Assembly: GCA_018417955.1 (NCBI GenBank)
Contig: JACTVC010000004.1
Coordinates: 2,914,001-2,978,000, forward strand
Direction: 5' to 3'
From: Laccaria trichodermophora
Lineage: Eukaryota; Basidiomycota; Agaricomycetes; Agaricales; Hydnangiaceae
DNA length: 64,000 nt
The notes beneath the pieces are model-generated. The model was not told the DNA's origin, ran no database searches, and saw only the letters and a program-made list of their open reading frames with translations. Below are positions 1-11,369 of this stretch, piece after piece. Both the position numbers and the translations under genes were made by a program. Each line of letters opens with the position of its first letter. The first letter of the stretch is position 1.

Positions 1-999
1 TTACAGATTCTATGAGGCCGGAGTTGCACCAGCAGAAAGATCCAAGAATTTTGAGCAACTGTCAGAATGTCAAGCCTACGATCAGTGAGCGCCAGACCCG
101 AGGTTTCAACTTTTGGAATTTGTATACACTAGAGAAGTGACAACTGACCAGTCATCAGATGGACGCAGTAAATTGTCGAAACCAGTCATCAGACCCCCTT
201 ATAGATTACCTTTTTCGTCGACTTCTGGAAAACATCACAAGAGCCGTCTTGATAAGGATCGTAGCTCTGGACGGGAGACGAACCAAACGAGCCTTCTGGA
301 GCGCGGCAAGGGTCGGACCCCTTTTGCAGACGCAGCTGTGAAGTCTCAGACGTGCCAACGCTGCCAATATGCCCTTCGAGACAGGTTGGCAAGTATCCAG
401 CTTTCAGGACGCGATACAGCCCTCGGTGCCGATCATACCCATGAGTAGGGCGAGGCTATCACGACGGAAAATATATGAGCTGGGTAACGAAGGTGAGATG
501 TCACCGGACAATTTGTCCTGAAAAGTGATTTTTGTTGACACGACAATGGAGGTGATGTGCATTGTCGACTCGTTTCCAGTCATACACCGCAATCAAACAA
601 GGGCGATAAGCGGCTATCTGAAAGCGATGGTCATCGCACAAGTTAGCAACTAGACAGACAAGCACACACAATTTGGACACACCAAAACAATGATTAATGA
701 GAGGGTCAATAGAGGAGTATGGTGAGTGCCATGGCCAGTGCCTCCGAAGCAGTGCTGAAATGACGCTTTGGGAATTCGACCGACGGCTGAGGCTGTGCAC
801 TTGCCCTTAAGCCCGTGTAGGAGAAGGTAATCCGACGTTGCCCCTGCAGCTGATAAAGATGCGCACTGGTTTACTTGACGGATCATGAGGATCTGCAAGA
901 CATCGGGACGGAGGATGAGAACGAGGAGGAAGAGAGAATCTTGACGCCAGGCTTCGGTTAGAAGGTCCTCGATAAGCGGATTGCGCCTTGCACTACCGG
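1..999. other. No recognisable gene
   Basis: Only short open frames without start context, splice structure or familiar motifs were seen on either strand. Probably intergenic or eroded sequence. Confidence 0.5.
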
Positions 1000-1800
1000 A
1001 GTAAGTGCAAAAACTTGTGCAGGGCTTCGAGATACAATGGAGTGGTGTATGACGCGCCTTGAGACGCAAGGACCGCAAGTATAGCTCGACCAGTACATTA
1101 GCGGGGGAAGAGAGATGACTCGGATCAAAATTTGATTCCGACTCCCACGTGTTCCTTCTATTTTTGGATCGCACATCACAAAGTGAGTACGCAAAAAGAT
1201 AATGTTAAGGAGTAAAACAAGTAGTGCTAAGTAGCTGCAACATAAATACCGCATTCTTTCTTATAGGCGACTTGACGAATCTAAAGGCTTTGAAATTTAA
1301 CCCCCATTTTATCTTGTGTTTATCCGCCCGAGGTTGTCCCGAAACCAGCAACAGAAAATCCAAACCGTAAACTACTAGATTGAATTGTGCCTTGAGTGCA
1401 TACGAATTTGATTCTACAAGTTCCAAATTGTTTGTCCGACCTTACCGCTACGATGCTTCCTGACCTCAATCTGAGCGCTTACTTTTTGCCATCAGCTTAG
1501 CGGTTCATTACAGAGTGCTATCTCGATTGCTGTCTAAAATAATGCATACTAGCAATCCATAGTAAGCGTATTGAATGCTGTACTGAACGGTGTTGTATTG
1601 CGCTGTACTTGCCGAATACCCGTTGTAAGTCCGGCTGGTCCCAGTAACCTGTACCCGGAGCATACACGGATGTGTGTTAAATCCGTAGCAGTCCTTAGAG
1701 CAGACCTTTGAAGCTGATAAAGTCGACAGGTCATGGTTTCGGCATTCGTCGGCAAATTTCAAGTTTCATATGACCAAGACAGTGATAAAGATCATAAGTA
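1000..1800 (-). repeat. Segmental duplication, copy 1 (eroded coding sequence?)
   Basis: Two stretches recur in the same order about 1.9 kb further on. One is near 1030-1180 (shared core GTGGTGTATGAC, later GGATCAA and TTTTTGGATC). The other is near 1570-1795 (shared ATACCCGTTGT, CCGCTGGTCCC-like and AAGACAGTG). On the minus strand the second block can be read as a Gly/Thr-rich peptide (VTGTSRTYNGYSAS here, AATGTSGTDNGYLVS in the other copy), suggesting an old small gene duplicated in tandem. I do not recognise the family, and both copies look frame-disrupted. Confidence 0.45.
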
Positions 1801-1981
1801 GTTGGAGGCGAAAAACCAGTACAAAAATAAAGAAAACAACATACGCTGTGTAAGATCAAGTCAGATCTATCTAATGACACTGTGTAACATCCTCTGAAGG
1901 GTATCACCGATAAACAAACCATGCATTTTCCGGACGGGGAAGAGAGCAGGGTCTTTGGGGGCTGCGGTGGAGGCTGAAGTA

Positions 1982-2788
1982 CAGTTGCGGACAACTAAAG
2001 CCAACCAATCGATTATCTCCGGAACCAGATTTTTTGGTAAAAATCTAATGACGGATCTGAAACCGGACGGGCGAAAGGAGCTCAAAAATGGTGTTTTCAT
2101 GTTATTCCCACGATTTTTGGCTGCGCCAAAATTTTGAGCATAATTATTGGTCTACATTACGTTTACAGATGGCCGAATCTTGGGCCTTAGGCTTCCGCAA
2201 CTCCAGCAATGGGGGCTGCGGGGTTCATCATACTTATCACTCTCTGCATAATCCTCCTCACCTGTCTCTTCTCCTGAATCCTCAGCTTCACTGCTCGCCT
2301 CATCCTTCTTGTTGCGCACTGGCAACTGGTCTGACTCTTGGGATCTCGCGATCAGTGCATCATCTTCCTCGCTGACAGCTTGGGAAATTGATATAATCAA
2401 CGGAACGGTGCTCAAAGAGGAACCATTTTGAAGGCCTGTGATATTGCGCCGTTTCTTTGGAGGTCGGCCTCTAGGTTTGGGCGGCATAGTAGGAATTTTT
2501 TTGGGTGAGGAGGATATAGATTATCTTTTTTATTTTGGCGGGATCGGATACTACTTATCGAGATCTATCCAAAAAAGACTTTTTCGAGATTTTAGCGATT
2601 TTTTCTGGCCGCGCCAAAATTTTGGACTGATTTTTCTGTCAAATCTTTGCTTTTGGGAAATCGGCTCGAACCAATCGAAAGATCTACTCATTTCCTACCT
2701 ATTCCGATGGTTTTCGGACATTTAAAAAATCCCTACTGGTCCCTATAAATCGGTTTGTAAATTTGTTGCCTTTGTTTGTCCGCAACTG
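1982..2788 (-). mobile_element. TA-flanked non-autonomous DNA transposon, copy A
   Basis: The element starts CAGTTGCGGACAA and ends with its inverse, TTGTCCGCAACTG. It is flanked on both sides by TA (1980-1981 and 2789-2790), as expected for Tc1/mariner/pogo-type insertion. A nearly identical copy lies in opposite orientation at 61850-62655. It carries one small ORF with an AT-hook and no recognisable transposase, so it is probably mobilised in trans. Two direct copies of GCGCCAAAATTTTG lie inside, near each end. Confidence 0.8.
2152..2487 (-). CDS. AT-hook small protein of the transposon, copy A
   Basis: This 111-codon ORF inside the TA-flanked element begins MPPKPRGRPPKKRRN, a classic AT-hook core (PRGRPPKK) that binds the minor groove of AT-rich DNA. 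The rest is polar and acidic (SSEAEDSGEETGEEDYAES). It ends with a CWSCG motif near the C-terminus. The same protein is encoded by copy B at 62150-62485. The preserved frame in two copies shows either recent amplification or selection. It could be the N-terminal remnant of a transposase; no catalytic DDE/DDD domain is visible. Confidence 0.55.
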   Translation of the reverse strand: MPPKPRGRPPKKRRNITGLQNGSSLSTVPLIISISQAVSEEDDALIARSQESDQLPVRNKKDEASSEAEDSGEETGEEDYAESDKYDEPRSPHCWSCGSLRPKIRPSVNVM

Positions 2789-2839
2789 TACATCCTGAGG
2801 CTCCGTCTGTACGTACGGCCATTGCATAGGATGAGGATG

Positions 2840-3775
2840 TAAAAGCGGATGGTGTATGACATGCCTGAAGACGGCAAGATTGCGAGTACAACTGAGTACA
2901 ACCAGGCTAGCCGGATCAAGATTCCATTTCGACCACATGTTTTTGTTACTTTTGGATCACAGGTTCGCCTCAAGCTGGATTCCTCCATAAGATACCTCAA
3001 TTTATGCGCCGGAAGTGTGATTGAAACCAACGCAAGAAAATCAGACGTCTGAATCGGCGTCTTACTTCGACTACAGATTTTCATTTTAGAGGTGCTGCAT
3101 TGGTGAGTGGCGAGCGCTTAACTCTCATGGGCGCTTACAACTTGCATAACCGGAGCTCTACATCGCCTAAATTCTGAAATAGTGCGTATTAGTGCTTTCT
3201 GACAACTTTCTAATGTATCCGCGCACCCATTGCTGTTCAGAAAGGTCTTTGGAGTGGCGCTCTACCTACGGAATGAACATTTCGGTCTCAACTATATTTC
3301 CATTAACTTTACAAATCGGCGCTTCATAGCGTATACGACCAGATCGATTTATTTCCTGTGGTTTGAAATAATGCGTATTCGTGTCTCAGCGAGCGCATTA
3401 TGATTTAATCACCATTACCGAATACCGGAACTCCAAGCCTCGGGTATCATCTATTATTTGCGTTAACAACTATCGGCGCTTCACATCTTGAATGACCGCA
3501 GTCCTAATTATATCGCTTGCTGTATCAAAGTATTATTTTCGCGTAGCATTCAAGCGATCTAATGCTGTAAGGAATGTTTTTGGCAAGGTAGTACTTACCA
3601 AATACCCGTTGTCCGTGCCGCTGGTCCCCGTAGCTGCACCTGGAACATGTGGAATGGGGTTGAATCCGCAGGATTCTTTAAAAATTGGGTACTTGAGACT
3701 TACAAAATCGACCCGCCAGGGTTGCGGCAATCGACGGGCAACTTTCAATGACAAAGACAGTGGTAAAGATCACTC
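2840..3775 (-). repeat. Segmental duplication, copy 2
   Basis: Paralogue of 1000-1800, with the corresponding blocks near 2850-3000 and 3540-3770. The minus strand of the second block reads as a Gly/Thr/Asn-rich stretch (AATGTSGTDNGYLV) following ESCGFNPIPHVPG. Spacing between blocks is larger than in copy 1, so the copies have diverged by indels. Copy A of the TA-flanked transposon sits between the two duplication arms. Confidence 0.45.
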
Positions 3776-3784
3776 TTAGTCGCG

Positions 3785-4360
3785 AAGATATCGAATTTAT
3801 AATGCAAATATATATGATAGATAAGAAAACCCTTCTAACGGTTTTAAACTGTCATAAATCAAGGAGTCAATGGTATTTGATGGCGGTGGGCGCTGGGTGG
3901 CGTCCTGTTGGAAAGTAAAAGCTGTACTATCTCAGATGCACTGAATATATCAAGAATATGTTGAAGAAAGCCGATGACTCCGAGGGCGCAAGTCTACAAA
4001 ATAAAGAGAAGGGGTCAAATCTCCCATTTCCTACGGGTTTGCTGTCGATTTGCTGTGGTGATCGATCGATCCCAAGTCGAGGTCAACACGTCTGGTCTTT
4101 CAGGGTTCCTATCAACGATGTAAACGGACAATCATTTTGTTTTGAAAGCCACGTACGCGTTGAATTTGACTGCTGTCCAGATTTTACGTGAAAGAATTCC
4201 TAGGAATCCGCATAGATGTCTACAGGGCTTTTCGTGGTTGGCAGCGGTTGCCCCTGAACGGACTTTGTATTTGTTATGCAATGTCTTCTGATTTTACTAC
4301 AGTAACCGGATAATCCCGACAACTCGAACAATTCCTTGCCTCTTTTGCCTGTTCATCACC
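3785..4360. other. No recognisable gene
   Basis: Nothing with coding character was found. The last part probably holds the promoter and 5' UTR of the COX6-like gene. Confidence 0.5.
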
Positions 4361-4367
4361 CCCAAAA

Positions 4368-4834
4368 ATGCGTGCTGAGATGCTCTCCTCCGTCCTCCGC
4401 GCCTCTGCCCGCCCCTCAGTCGTCGCCACAGCCGCACGGACCACCCTCCTTGTCCGCGTAGCGAGCTCGCATGCCCAGGAGTCATTTGAGTCGTTCTTGG
4501 AGCGCTAGGTCAACTTCTTCCAAAACGCAGAAGACCTCTTCGAAGTTCAACGGGGCCTCAATAACTGCTTTGTACATGATCTAGTGCCGTCTGCCTCTGT
4601 TGTAGAGGCTGCTATCAGGGCTGCTAGGCGCGTCGATGACTATGCTACTGCTGTTCGGGCCTTTGAGGGAATCAAGGAGAAGGTGGAGAACAAGGCGCAG
4701 TATCAGGCGTATGTTGACGAGCTGAGGCCTCTTCGGGAGGAGCTTGGTGAGTTTTGTTGTCCCGTATCCTTGGTTGATTCTGACCATCCGATTGCATAGG
4801 CTTGGAGTTGAAGGAGGAGTTGTACTCGTCATAG
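4368..4834 (+). pseudogene. COX6: Cytochrome c oxidase subunit Va (COX6/COX5A)-like, with in-frame stop
   Basis: Nuclear-encoded mitochondrial subunit of respiratory complex IV. From ATG 4368 the frame gives an N-terminal Arg/Ala/Ser-rich presequence, then SFESFLER, then TAG at 4506-4508. Without a break in frame it continues VNFFQNAEDLFEVQRGLNN and DLVPSASVVEAAIRAARRV, the family hallmark. An intron at 4747-4799 (GTGAGT...CATAG) is followed by a short last exon ending LELKEELYSS and TAG at 4832-4834. Only the one nonsense codon (expected Tyr) breaks about 140 codons of well-kept frame. It could be a young pseudogene, a paralogue of an intact gene elsewhere, or a base-call error. The family assignment is strong; the pseudogene status is less certain. 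Confidence 0.8.
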
Positions 4835-4839
4835 ATCAT

Positions 4840-5330
4840 CTATCGCTGGTGCTCTTAAAAACAGGTATCAACCCTCCAATTGCTCAACTCCATCATGGTC
4901 TCATGGGTCACAGTAATCATAGATGCACTAAATGAGGAAAACCCGCTCGCCTGCTTATTCAACCTGACCATGCCAACAAGTGTCTTGACGCGATAGTCGC
5001 ATGCCAACGAAAGCATGAAACCACCAGCAAAACAGGCTGGATTTGAATAGACTAATTGGCACTTCCTCGACCAACCATTTCAGGTCGTCCGAGTCCAACG
5101 CCGGTGGTTTACAGTAATTTAGGACTTTGGGTAGGGCACGCAGCAATGTGTTCGTATCGAATGTCATTCCGAATCTGTCATTGTGATGCGCAACGCCTAT
5201 TCGACGAACTTTCCATCGAGACCAGGTCGGCCGTCAGAAAAGTTCGACCCACCCACATGGCAGGGTATTGAGTAGCCGGTGGTGCACGAAAGTCCCTACA
5301 CCCCTTCAAGAGAAGTGAAATAGTCTGCTA
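4840..5330. other. Intergenic, convergent 3' ends
   Basis: Lies between the COX6-like gene (plus) and the MYND gene (minus). No coding signal was seen; presumably both 3' UTRs and terminators are here. Confidence 0.5.
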
Positions 5331-5333
5331 TAT

Positions 5334-6318
5334 CTATCGTTGTTCCCAGACCCAGTTTGTTTTCTTCTTGACCATTTTGCCAGGTGCCCAGAAACTTCCC
5401 CTTGGCTCGTCAACTTTACGATACACCAGCCCTGTATCGACTGCTTGCTTCAGCGTGAGGCACCATTCCACATCTGGTTCATTCCATCGGTAGGCCGGAA
5501 TCGATTGTGCGATAGGAAACAGCGGAATTCCCTCGGCTGTGGAATCGACAGCTCAGACGCAAAGCAGGACCAGTAGAGTTTTGGCAAGGGAGTCACTTAC
5601 TGATCACATTGATGTACCCCATGAACTCCTCCCCCTGCCTCATGCTACCCGCCCGCCTCGCCATCGTATCTTTCAAATACGGGCGCATACGCTGAATCTC
5701 TGCACGAATAAAATTATCAGGGTACACATAATGCATATCCGCATCCCTCGCCGTTATCTTCATTGACTCTGGGTCAGTCGATAACATCACATTCTTGACA
5801 AAAAACGCTGTAGCAGGGTTCCCATCGTTATTCGGGCGTTCGCCAACCCTAATGCGTATGTACCCTTTCTCAATGTCGAACTGGGGTCCCGCAAGCTGGA
5901 CGGCTGAGACGATTGCTTCGTGGATTGAGTAGAGATGGACGCCTGACCAATCTTGGAGACGTTGTTGGATTTCTTGGACAGGGGACAGACCGCAGGACCC
6001 AGGCGGTTCGATCCGCGCAAGAATTTCCGAGGCGTTTTTTTGGTTTTGGCAGAATGTTTTGTGCGCCTTCCAATCTGCCTTTTGGTGTTCGCGATTCTTT
6101 AAAGTGATCATCAGTTGATATGAACAAAGACACGACGACCTCAGTTGACGTACGCAGTATCGGACGGCTTTACACCCCGCGCATACGGGGAACGGTTCTT
6201 CCCCCGGTTTCTTTGTTGCGAAGCAGTAGGCGCACGAGTGGGATGTGTTTCGGCTGATGGAAAGCTTGCCAGGTTGGTGAGGTTTGAATTTGAGAGCGGC
6301 TGTTGTCATCCGACTCAT
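5334..6318 (-). CDS. MYND-type zinc-finger protein
   Basis: Three exons: 6318-6154, 6096-5601 and 5536-5334. Introns are GTACGT...AAAG and GTAAGT...CACAG, and phases agree throughout, giving about 287 aa. Residues ~29-70 form a MYND finger: CAYC, CAGCKAVRYC, then across the first intron NREHQKADWKAHKTFC. This C-x2-C...C-x2-C...C...H...C pattern mediates protein-protein contacts. The rest has no domain I recognise; the C-terminal exon is aromatic-rich (WNEPDVEWCLTLKQ, GSFWAPGK). MYND-only proteins of this size are abundant in mushrooms and mostly uncharacterised. ATG 6318 is preferred because an upstream extension would start with GTG. Confidence 0.8.
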
Positions 6319-6360
6319 CGTTATCGTAGCTTGGGATTGAAAAGTAATCCCGCCGATCAC

Positions 6361-6781
6361 GGGCGGCCCGTGATCTGATCAGTTTGATGCGGGTGTGGCA
6401 TGGCCCGATAGTAGAATGGCGGCAACGACGACAGGCTTGTGTTGAAGCTGAAGCGCTGACGTCTGAGAGGCTTAGATAGAACAAGCTCATATTCGTCTCG
6501 CCTCGCTCGAAGCGATCAAGATCATATCAGGTCTGCAAAACATCTATTCCTGTCCGTGAACACGACGAGAAGTTTAATGTCCCTTCCGTTATACAAATAT
6601 TATTTTTTTTCGTTTCTATAGTCACTGAATGTCCTGTAACGTTAACCACTGAATTAAATCGGCGGAGATATCGCTCTATTCTCGCTGCTTCGTATGCGCG
6701 ATCCATAATGGTCTGATTGCAGACTTAACGATATATCGATTTCGCTTCTATTATTGCTTTCATGAAAGATCCCCCTGATGT
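6361..6781. other. No recognisable gene; probable MYND promoter region
   Basis: AT-rich sequence with no coding signal, upstream of the minus-strand MYND gene. Confidence 0.4.
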
Positions 6782-8402
6782 TCAAAAGCAATCTTCAAAC
6801 AGATGGTGAAAAATGATTGAGAAAAGTATAATGGAGACGCAAACCTCGAACACAATATCGCTTGGAGGCTTTGGAAAAAGCTTCAAACCCAATTTAAAAA
6901 AATCAAGGATTTTACAACTGTTATTGCTTACCCGACCGCAAGGTATGAGGCATATGGATCCGCAATCCATATTAGAAAGTTGCAAACAGACAGAGCTGTG
7001 AGGAACTCTTGAGTCATGGTGTGTAACTTGGAACAATGGTAGAATATCGCATACACATCATCACTGTTAAAGTTCACCAGTGTAAGAGATGTCATGGAAA
7101 GACATGAAAGCCAGGTCCTACCAATGTAATACACCAACCCTTTATAGATAATGTTAGTCAAGTTGCACTGTATCTGCCAAGTACCCGCAACAGAAACTTG
7201 CCATCGCGAAATAAAATCGTAATAACTGATGGGAATCGTGAAAATCTAGCAGATGAATTCACTGAGAGAGTCATATGAATTATAGATGGAAACTAAAAGA
7301 AGGCAATGATCAACTCACAAGATTTATATGATTTCCATCCTGTGAGTCCAAAGATGACTAGTAGGTGGAAAATCATGTCACGATAATTCTGAAGAATGAA
7401 ACTTAAATGCTCACTCGTTTCGAATAAAACAAACGGTATCCAAAACCCAATCAACATGGACTTGCATTTTCCATTAGTGCATCCCAGGATACAACCACGT
7501 AAGCCAAAAGTGCTAGCAGGAGAGACTGATATTAGCTGTAAAAGATTGGCACAATACAGGAAAAGCAGGGTGTCGCTTACATGTTTCGAATCGAAACACG
7601 AGGGAGAAAAGAATCAATGCACTAGATATTGAAAGCTACAGGGGAAGGTCAGCCAGTAATAAAAAGAGTGGAGTGAGGAACGCACAAATCCCAAGATCCC
7701 CAGAGAAATTGTCAGCCATCGTTGTTGATAGAGGGTGTGTGTTCGCATAATGAGTACACCTTGAAGAGATTTTCTGTAAGAGAAAAAATAGAGGAAGGAA
7801 AAATGATGCCAACATTGAACAACTGCAGTTGACGATAAACCTAATATTGTTGAATAAAGCATGCGTTGACTACAACTGTATAAAGAGGTTGGCGTGAGCG
7901 TCCTTCAAGGCCAGTGACATTGCATACAACTAGAAAAAACAAGTCAATATGACTATTGTGTTGACTCGATGAAGAGAAATCGAACTTTTTCACTGGGCGT
8001 GTAAGAAAGTTGTGCTTCAAATGCCTGGATCATCAGTAGGATGGACTCCAGAGGATAAGATCCGTACAAGTAAGTTCAAGAACAAACATGCAGATGGGCA
8101 GATACCGATTCTGAACAGAAATTAACCAGTCTCTTCTGACGGGGCTTGACAAAATACACATGCAGAAAAAAAGTGTTGTGCCCAGAGATAACTTTGCACT
8201 CCACACCATCGAAACCTTGAAGAGAGATTATAAGAGAAAGGCTGATCCAGAATGCAGAAGGCCTCACCTCTTGATCTACCGTCACAATGATGTCCCACAC
8301 CAAAATAGTCGCTGATGCCACTGTTAGACCAGATATCAACTTTTCTCGTTTCACGCTATCATGTGACGAGCCACATGCCAGTTGTATACTTTGTTGAATC
8401 AC
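6782..8402 (-). pseudogene. DUF6533-like integral membrane protein, eroded or poorly resolved
   Basis: The 5' part reads KLISGLTVASATILVWDIIVT then VDQE, followed by a GTGAGG donor. The next exon reads VSMVWSAKLSLGTTLFF. This resembles the first two transmembrane segments of the basidiomycete DUF6533 family (helix, conserved D near its end, then a V.W...W/L.GT stretch). Further on, near 7720-7760, VLIMRTHTLYQQRW matches the usual short LR..ALY segment of these proteins. I could not join all exons in frame and see stops between blocks, so it is either decayed or has introns I misplaced. Function is unknown; the family is predicted multi-pass plasma-membrane protein. Confidence 0.45.
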
Positions 8403-9564
8403 GTCAATCGGTATGACTGCTAATCAATAGAATCAACATACCTTTGTCATCAGGAAAACGGTTCTGGGCTGTAGTTTGGCTATATTTACATAGTCTCCAT
8501 AGGCTCAGTAGGTCAACATAGGTTAATCATTACCTCTGTAGACTATGGTAGGTACAAAAGATACTCTGAGCCTACAGTAGATTATCAAAATAAATTTCAC
8601 CTCATCAAAAATTTGAAATGATGGAGACATGATATCACAGTCAATGGGGTATGAGGGAAATTATGATCATAATACCAGTATATATGATACAAGCTACCCT
8701 GGGCCACAATTTATTAGACACATCTTCTCACTGTTTGCAGTGGAGGTGAACATTGGGTGAACAATTTATAAAAAGTTTTCCCAGCAGTAGTGGTATGTAT
8801 AGTGCAAAGAGCCAGATATTGCAAAGGCTCCTATAGACTAACTGTAATATTGCATGTGCGATGACTGATCTCTTGTATAGGCCTCTCCATAAGACTCTGA
8901 GTTCAATTCCCCAAAGATGTAATATTTATTCACTAAGTTTCCCTTGCCCATGTCATTAAAGTTTGAAGACTCGTCGAATCATCATCTTTGAAATTGTCAC
9001 ATATCATTGTGAAAAATGATGGTAGAGTGAGCACCTCAGCAAGAGGTGAAGCTACATTTTCGGCAGAAGGGGGTTGAGATACAGTACCTATGGCAACCTA
9101 CCACCAGCCTACATAGGGTACTCACTGACCTATGTAATCTATATATCGGGGGGGAACCTATGAAGCTATGGTCCCTACATAGGCTCCATAGACCTACATA
9201 GGTCTCAACCGATTTCCTGATGGTGGCAGCCAGGCCAAAGACAATCATATCATATTCCATGGCAGAAGACATCATGGGGGGGCTGTTCAGGAGAGGTATG
9301 GCTTCTATACTTATGTGGGGCTGCGTAGGGCTGCGTTCAAGAGCACATCCAGGGAGGATTGAGGGGTGTATCAAGGGGACGCCAGAAAAGCCTACCTATC
9401 ACCCTCGAGGCATGTGATCATGACGCCCCAAACCCATCAGATTTAGCACTTTGGAGCAGTCTATAATCTGGTAAGTAGGTTCCGCCAACGTAGTAGCATA
9501 TACAAGGACAGTGACCCAAGGGGAGAAACCAGGGCTGAGCCATACAGCAACCGTGGAGGCCAAC
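8403..9564. other. Non-coding; clusters of CCTACATAGG-like motifs
   Basis: No gene seen. Palindromic words of the type CCTACATAGG / CCATAGG / CCTATG cluster at about 8470-8590 and 9085-9215 in both orientations, like the subterminal repeats of a decayed DNA transposon. No clear terminal inverted repeat or target duplication was found. Confidence 0.4.
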
Positions 9565-9575
9565 GAATTTAAATG
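9565..9575. repeat. 11-bp target-site duplication, left (GAATTTAAATG)
   Basis: Identical to 12381-12391. The two copies directly flank the inverted-repeat element 9576-12380. A duplication of 8-11 bp is typical of Mutator-like transposition. Confidence 0.8.
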
Positions 9576-9601
9576 CAAGATGGGTTTTTACCCCCTGTAG
9601 T

Positions 9602-10400
9602 CTTTGATCCAACCCCCCTTTTATGAGTACTGATCCAACCCCCAAAATAAAAGTACTGATCCAACTAAATATGAAGTACTGATTCAACCTTGAGGAAACT
9701 ACAAACCCAACCCAGGTTTGTAATGTACTGATCCAACCCCCTTTTCAAGCTCTCAAAGTACTGACACAACCCTGCTTTTGAAGTTTTAAACTACTGATCC
9801 AACCCTCTTTTCAAGCTCTCAAAGTACTGATACAACCCTGCTTTTGAGGTTTTAAACTACTGATCCAACCCCCTTTTCAAGCTCTCAAAGTACTGATCCA
9901 ACCCTGCTTTTGAGGTTTTAAACTACTGATCCAACCCCCTTTTCAAGCTCTCAAAGTACTGATCCAACCCTCTTTTCAAGCTCTCAAAGTACTGATCCAA
10001 CCCTGCTTTTGAAGTTTTAAACTACTGATCCAACCCTCTTTTCAAGCTCTCAAAGTACTGACACAACCCTGCTTTTGAAGTTTTAAACTACTGATCCAAC
10101 CCCTCTTTACAAGCTCTTAAACTACTGATGTAGCCCTGGTATATGATGTTCTAATACAACCCTTCTTTTGAATGTTTAACTACTGATCTAACCCTGGGTT
10201 TTATAGTTTTTAAACTCCTGATTCAACCCTGTTTTCTTTAATTAGGTACTGATTCAGCCTATAGTATCTCCCATGAAAGTACTGATTCAGCCCCTAAAAT
10301 GTTCTATGGAAGTACTGATCCAACCCTGTTTTCTGCCTTACAGAAGTACTGATCCAGCCCAGGTTTTTGCCTCACAAAAGTACTGATCCAACCCTGGTTT
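9602..10400 (+). repeat. Left subterminal array of ACTGATCCAACCC motifs
   Basis: About 25 copies of (T)ACTGATCCAACCC or one-base variants, spaced 30-40 bp. In the middle they form alternating spacers (TTTTCAAGCTCTCAAAGT and TTTTGAAGTTTTAAACT), giving a higher-order period of about 70 bp. Transposase-binding sites are a reasonable inference. Confidence 0.8.
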
Positions 10401-10681
10401 TTCTGATTTCCTAATTTGGACACCTGCCATCAGCTGCATGCACCTGCCACAACTATTGTAATCTTGACTCTGTACCACCATCTCCTCTCCATACTATAGC
10501 TAAAGGTCACAAGAAACGTCAGGTAAGTCTGTTAGATTGATTCATTTCCCATATAATATCACTGATGTGTGATAAATAGCACTCAACATCAAACTCTGAA
10601 GGTGCAAGTCCTTCCAAGGTCAAAAATCATGCTAAGAGCTTTAAGAAGGTAGAAAGTACATGCAAATCTTCATTGGAAAAT

Positions 10682-11172
10682 CTAACATGTGTATTTTAGC
10701 ACAAGCACCAGCAGATCTTTCTGAAGGATTTTGACATCCAGAGACTGATAAGCCTCATCACTATCAGAAATTGGAAGTAGAGTAGATGGAGGCTCAGAAT
10801 CAGAATCATCCTCTAATTTTGAGAGAATTTTATCCAACTCCCTAGAAACAGCTGCATCAGAGACAGCTTGATGATGGCGGCCCTTGATAGGCCTGGAAGG
10901 GTTCTGCTTCTGGCCCTCTGCTTTGATACCCCGAGTTTTCTGTATAGTCTCAAGTTCTTAAGTTCCATCAGTACAGCTATTCTTTTAGTTGAAGACTAAT
11001 AAAACATACCAATATAGTCAGTCACTGGTCCATAGGCAATCTGGAGCCTAGCAGCCTTGATATGAACACAAGCTTTGCCAGTTTGATCAAATGCTTGACA
11101 AGAGCAAGCCAGAGAACCATCTTTCTCTTCAGTTACAGTAGCATATTGGAGACCTGATTGCTTTGATGGCAT
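10682..11172 (-). CDS. SWIM zinc-finger ORF (MULE transposase C-terminal relic)
   Basis: ATG 11172 opens MPSKQSGLQYATVTEEKDGS, then CSCQAFDQTGKACVHIKAAR. The C-x-C...C-x-H spacing is a SWIM zinc finger. A GTATGT...CTTAAG intron near 11010-10950 joins VTDYI to ELETIQKTRG in frame. A basic stretch (RPIKGRHHQ) and an acidic tail (LEDDSDSEPP) follow, ending near 10682. SWIM fingers occur at the C-terminus of MULE transposases. Here it stands alone at roughly 150 aa with an intact frame, so it may be a relic or a self-standing DNA-binding protein of the element. Confidence 0.6.
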
Positions 11173-11184
11173 ATTTGAGTGCAG

Positions 11185-11275
11185 AAACAGCAGAGGCTAT
11201 AGTGGTGATGGTACAGCAGAGGCTAGAGTGGTGGTGGTATAGCAGAGGCTAGAATGGTGGTGGTAAGTGGCCAAG
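11185..11275. repeat. Short tandem repeat, about 30-bp unit
   Basis: Three imperfect copies of a unit containing CAGAGGCTAGAGTGGTGGTGGT lie just upstream of the SWIM ORF start, inside the MULE-like element. Confidence 0.6.
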
Positions 11276-11369
11276 ATGTAGCTTATCTGTTATCAATCAA
11301 AAAGAATTATTGATCATAATCTAATATGGTAAGTAAAAAACCCAGGTTGAATCAGTACTTTGATAGTAC

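Noticed and set aside
2438..2725. Second conserved open frame (95 codons) in both TA-flanked transposon copies
   Set aside because: Begins with GTG, overlaps the AT-hook ORF on the other strand, and its identity simply reflects near-identical DNA copies.
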